NCBI GenBank assembly: GCA_009911065.1
Contig: QXWR01000020.1
Coordinates: forward strand, 1 to 64,000
Reading direction: 5' to 3'
Origin: Clostridiaceae bacterium
GTDB lineage: Bacteria; Bacillota; Clostridia; Lachnospirales; Lachnospiraceae
Length of the DNA: 64,000 bases
In this document: positions 61,579 to 64,000 of the stretch, one piece after another
Layout: each line of letters opens with the position of its first letter
How positions within the stretch are numbered: the first letter of the stretch is position 1
Notes under the pieces: generated by a model
What the model was told of the DNA's origin: nothing
The model's database searches: none
Seen by the model: only the letters and a program-made list of their open reading frames with translations
Translations under genes and position numbers: made by a program

Positions 61579-62625
61579 ATGAAGGGAGTTTACAGGGCGC
61601 TGTCTCTTTCTCTTGGCGCAGGGCTTGTGGCGTTGGCTCTCACAGGCTGTCAGGGGGCATCTGACGGCAGGCGGATTGTGCGGATCGGGCATAATCAGGC
61701 CACGGACCATCCGACTCATGTGGCATTGCTGGAGTTTGAGAAATACGTGGAGAGTAAGCTGGGAGACCAATATAATGTGGAAGTGTATCCCAGTGAACTT
61801 TTAGGTTCTCAGACCGATATGGTGCAGCTGACACAGACCGGAGCCATTGATTTTTGTGTGGCAAGCAACTCGATTCTGGAAACATTTTCTGACAATTACA
61901 CGCTTTTTAACATGCCCTATCTGTTTGCGTCAGCGGAAGCTTACCATGCGTCGATGGATGATGCAGACATTACCGGACCGATTTTTGATTCTACCAAAAA
62001 AGCCGGATTTGAGGCTGTCACCTGGATTGATGCAGGAACCAGAAACTTTTACACGGTTTCCACTCCCATCCATTCTCCGGCAGATTTGAAAGGACTCAAG
62101 ATTCGTGTGCAGCAATCTCCTACGAATGTGGAGATGATGCGGCTTTTAGGCGGTTCTGCCACTCCTATGGGCTTTGGGGAGGTCTATACGGCTCTCCAGT
62201 CAAAGATCATTGACGGGGCGGAGAACAATGAGATGGCTCTCACTTCCAATGGCCACGGAGATGTATGTAAGTACTATTCTTATGACATGCATCAGATGAT
62301 ACCAGATATTCTCATTGGAAACTGTGCATTTCTTGACGGACTTTCGCCTGAGGACCGGGCAGTATTTGAGGAAGGCTTTCAGATTGTCAACCAGGTGGAG
62401 CGGCAGGAGTGGACAAAGGCAGTGGAGGCGGCAAAGAGCAAAGCGGAACATGACCAGGGAGTTCAGTTCCTCTATCCAGACACAGCGCCTTTCCAGGAAA
62501 TCTGTATTCCCATGCATCAGTCTGTTTTGGGACAGTATCCAGATTTAAAGCCATTTTATGATGCCATTCAGGTACATAACAAAGAGTTTACTTCAGAAAA
62601 TACGGAAGGGGGAGCAGGACAATGA
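61579..62625 (+). CDS. dctP: TRAP transporter substrate-binding lipoprotein
   Basis: 348 residues. A lipoprotein signal with LALTGCQG (lipid-attached Cys near 24) is followed by the DctP fold: IGHNQATDHPTHVALLEFEK, the MPYLFASAEAYH segment, and ADLKGLKIRVQQSPTNVEMM with the Arg that usually binds a carboxylate. It captures an organic acid outside the membrane for the DctQM permease. AAGGAG precedes the ATG, and its stop overlaps dctQ by four bases. Confidence 0.95.
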   Translation: MKGVYRALSLSLGAGLVALALTGCQGASDGRRIVRIGHNQATDHPTHVALLEFEKYVESKLGDQYNVEVYPSELLGSQTDMVQLTQTGAIDFCVASNSILETFSDNYTLFNMPYLFASAEAYHASMDDADITGPIFDSTKKAGFEAVTWIDAGTRNFYTVSTPIHSPADLKGLKIRVQQSPTNVEMMRLLGGSATPMGFGEVYTALQSKIIDGAENNEMALTSNGHGDVCKYYSYDMHQMIPDILIGNCAFLDGLSPEDRAVFEEGFQIVNQVERQEWTKAVEAAKSKAEHDQGVQFLYPDTAPFQEICIPMHQSVLGQYPDLKPFYDAIQVHNKEFTSENTEGGAGQ

Positions 62626-63101
62626 ATAAACTTCGCGAGATTTTGACACAATTGTTAAATGTGCTGGCAGGGGTTAGCTTTCTGGTTATGGTTGTGCTGA
62701 CTTGCTGGCAGGTTCTGACCCGTTACGTTCTTAACAATCCTTCTTCCTGGTCTGAAGAGCTGGTATCTTACATGTTTGCCTGGATGAGCCTTTTGGGCGC
62801 GTCCCTGGTGACAGCGGAGCGGGGACATATGAACATTCCGATTTTGGTGGAGAAATGCAATCCGGCTATGGAACGGTTTTTCCTCTGTCTTGCTGAAGTA
62901 ATTGCATTTTTGTTTTCTGCTGTTATTTTGGCTTATGGAGGGTATCAGATTGCAACTTTGGCCATGGGACAGATGACTTCTTCCCTGGGCGTTCCCATTG
63001 GAGTGTTTTATGTGGTTCTTCCTCTGTGCGGCATTCTGAATATGATTTACACGTTGCTGAACATTGCAGATATTTTAAAGAAGAAGGAGGAGACAGCGTA
63101 A
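62622..63101 (+). CDS. dctQ: TRAP transporter small permease subunit
   Basis: 159 residues with four transmembrane helices and the family motifs VLTRYVLNNPSSWSEELVSY and WMSLLGASLVTAERGHMNI. It is the small partner of DctM in a sodium-driven TRAP importer. Overlaps dctP (ATGA) and is followed by dctM with no gap. Confidence 0.95.
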   Translation: MNKLREILTQLLNVLAGVSFLVMVVLTCWQVLTRYVLNNPSSWSEELVSYMFAWMSLLGASLVTAERGHMNIPILVEKCNPAMERFFLCLAEVIAFLFSAVILAYGGYQIATLAMGQMTSSLGVPIGVFYVVLPLCGILNMIYTLLNIADILKKKEETA

Positions 63102-64000
63102 ATGGCAATTCAATCATTATTTTTAATTTTATTTGTCTTGTTAGTGCTGCTGGTGTTGGGGGTTCCCATTTCCTATTCCATTGGCATCTCCTCTCTGGTG
63201 GTAATTCTTCAGACGGTGCCCCTGGATGTATCTGTGGTGACAGCTGCTCAGAGAACGTTTGTGGGCATGAGTAAATTCAGCTTGACAGCCATTCCGTTTT
63301 TTATCCTGGCAGGTAATTTGATGAACCAGGGAGGAATCGCCAAGCGTCTGGTAGATTTTGTTATGGCAATACTGGGAAAGCTTCCCGGCGCTCTTTTAGT
63401 GACCAATGCAGGGGCCAACGCTTTGTTTGGGGCCATCTCTGGTTCTGCTTCCGCAGCAGCTGCGGCAGTGGGAAGCATGGTAAAAGAGGGAGAGGAGCAG
63501 CAGGGCTATGACCGGGGACTTTGTGCGGCTACCAACGGGGCGTCCGCTCCTTCCGGTCTGTTGATTCCGCCTTCCAATGCATTGATTACCTATTCCCTTG
63601 CTTCCGGCGGCACATCGGTGGCAGCTCTTTTTCTGGCTGGTTATGTGCCGGGAATTTTGTGGGCCGTATGTTGCATGATCGTTGGAATCATCCTGGCAAA
63701 GCGCAAGGGATATGCGGGGGCAGAGGGAAAGTATGACTGGAAAAACCTGGGAGTCTGCACCCTTCAGGCCCTTCCTGCCCTTTCCCTGATCGTTGTGGTA
63801 ATCGGAGGAATCGTGGGAGGTATTTTTACAGCCACGGAAGGTTCTGCCATCGCTGTGGTTTATGCGCTGGTTTTGGGGATTCTTTACCGGAACATTACGG
63901 TGAAGTCTTTTTGGAAAATCGTGGTGGACAGTGCAAAAATGAGCGGCATGGTGGTATTTCTCATTGGCGTATCCAACATTCTTGGATGGGTTATGGCATT
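63102..64000 (+). CDS. dctM: TRAP transporter large permease subunit (cut by window edge)
   Basis: An open frame from the ATG at 63102 (AAGGAGGAG upstream) runs to the right edge without stop, so 299 or so residues of about 425 are visible. It shows VPISYSIGISSLVVI, PFFILAGNLMNQGGIAKRLV, FGAISGSASAAAAAVGSMV and ATNGASAPSGLLIPPSNALI, all typical DctM transport-domain motifs. It forms the membrane channel with DctQ. Confidence 0.95.
   Translation, partial: MAIQSLFLILFVLLVLLVLGVPISYSIGISSLVVILQTVPLDVSVVTAAQRTFVGMSKFSLTAIPFFILAGNLMNQGGIAKRLVDFVMAILGKLPGALLVTNAGANALFGAISGSASAAAAAVGSMVKEGEEQQGYDRGLCAATNGASAPSGLLIPPSNALITYSLASGGTSVAALFLAGYVPGILWAVCCMIVGIILAKRKGYAGAEGKYDWKNLGVCTLQALPALSLIVVVIGGIVGGIFTATEGSAIAVVYALVLGILYRNITVKSFWKIVVDSAKMSGMVVFLIGVSNILGWVMA

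Noticed and set aside
1..64000. tRNA, rRNA or complete prophage genes
   Set aside because: No tRNA-like cloverleaf, rRNA signature or phage structural gene was noticed in my reading.

Overview
The window looks like a chromosome segment of a gut Clostridia species, most likely Lachnospiraceae. Family-level similarity of the integrative conjugative element (ICE) genes, strong AGGAGG-type ribosome sites, AddAB instead of RecBCD, and a TRAP transporter all fit. Composition changes sharply along it: a GC-rich block (about 1-18 kb), intermediate recombinase genes (18-22.8 kb), an AT-rich accessory zone (23-49.5 kb) and an ordinary chromosomal backbone (49.6-64 kb).

Region 1 (67-17,950, minus strand) is the transfer half of a Tn1549/CTn-type ICE, read right to left: replication initiator, DUF5348 protein, PcfB, VirD4-type coupling ATPase, small gene, Maff2 pilin-like protein, VirB6/TrbL channel, PrgI, VirB4 ATPase, DNA methyltransferase, cell-wall hydrolase, DUF4315, DUF4366 and Cys-rich proteins, topoisomerase III, and an ArdA/ArdC antirestriction protein. 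No relaxase, tyrosine integrase or large helicase is present. The ArdC gene stops inside a perfect 32-bp palindrome, so the element looks truncated. A Shedu-like nuclease sits inside it as AT-rich cargo on the opposite strand.

Region 2 (18-25 kb) has three tandem large serine recombinases. The first has lost its catalytic serine at the ICE junction. The third is followed at once by the 3' end of what looks like a subtilisin-like peptidase gene, a probable insertion target. Decayed AlbA/Schlafen-type and RhuM-type genes follow, with an iteron-like operator array before them.

Region 3 (25-32.6 kb) has a three-gene ABC exporter behind a long leader (leader peptide plus two terminators), then a very large class B penicillin-binding protein divergent from a LysR regulator.

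Region 4 (32.6-47 kb) is a reservoir of orphan Rhs/YD-repeat tips: RHS scraps, toxin C-termini and candidate immunity genes (SUKH, HEAT-like, several unknown), with repeated partial copies and an inverted duplication. Set in it are a WYL regulator/PfpI pair, a GNAT acetyltransferase and a degenerate C5-methyltransferase joined to a two-domain nuclease. I consider that pair the best candidate for an undescribed defence system.

Region 5 (47-64 kb) returns to backbone: a secreted protein cut by an amber codon, a WYL regulator with a zinc-ribbon protein, ketopantoate-reductase-like and cyclase-like enzymes, a membrane FMN-binding-like protein, addB-addA-yaaA, an AraC regulator and a dctPQM TRAP operon that runs off the right edge.
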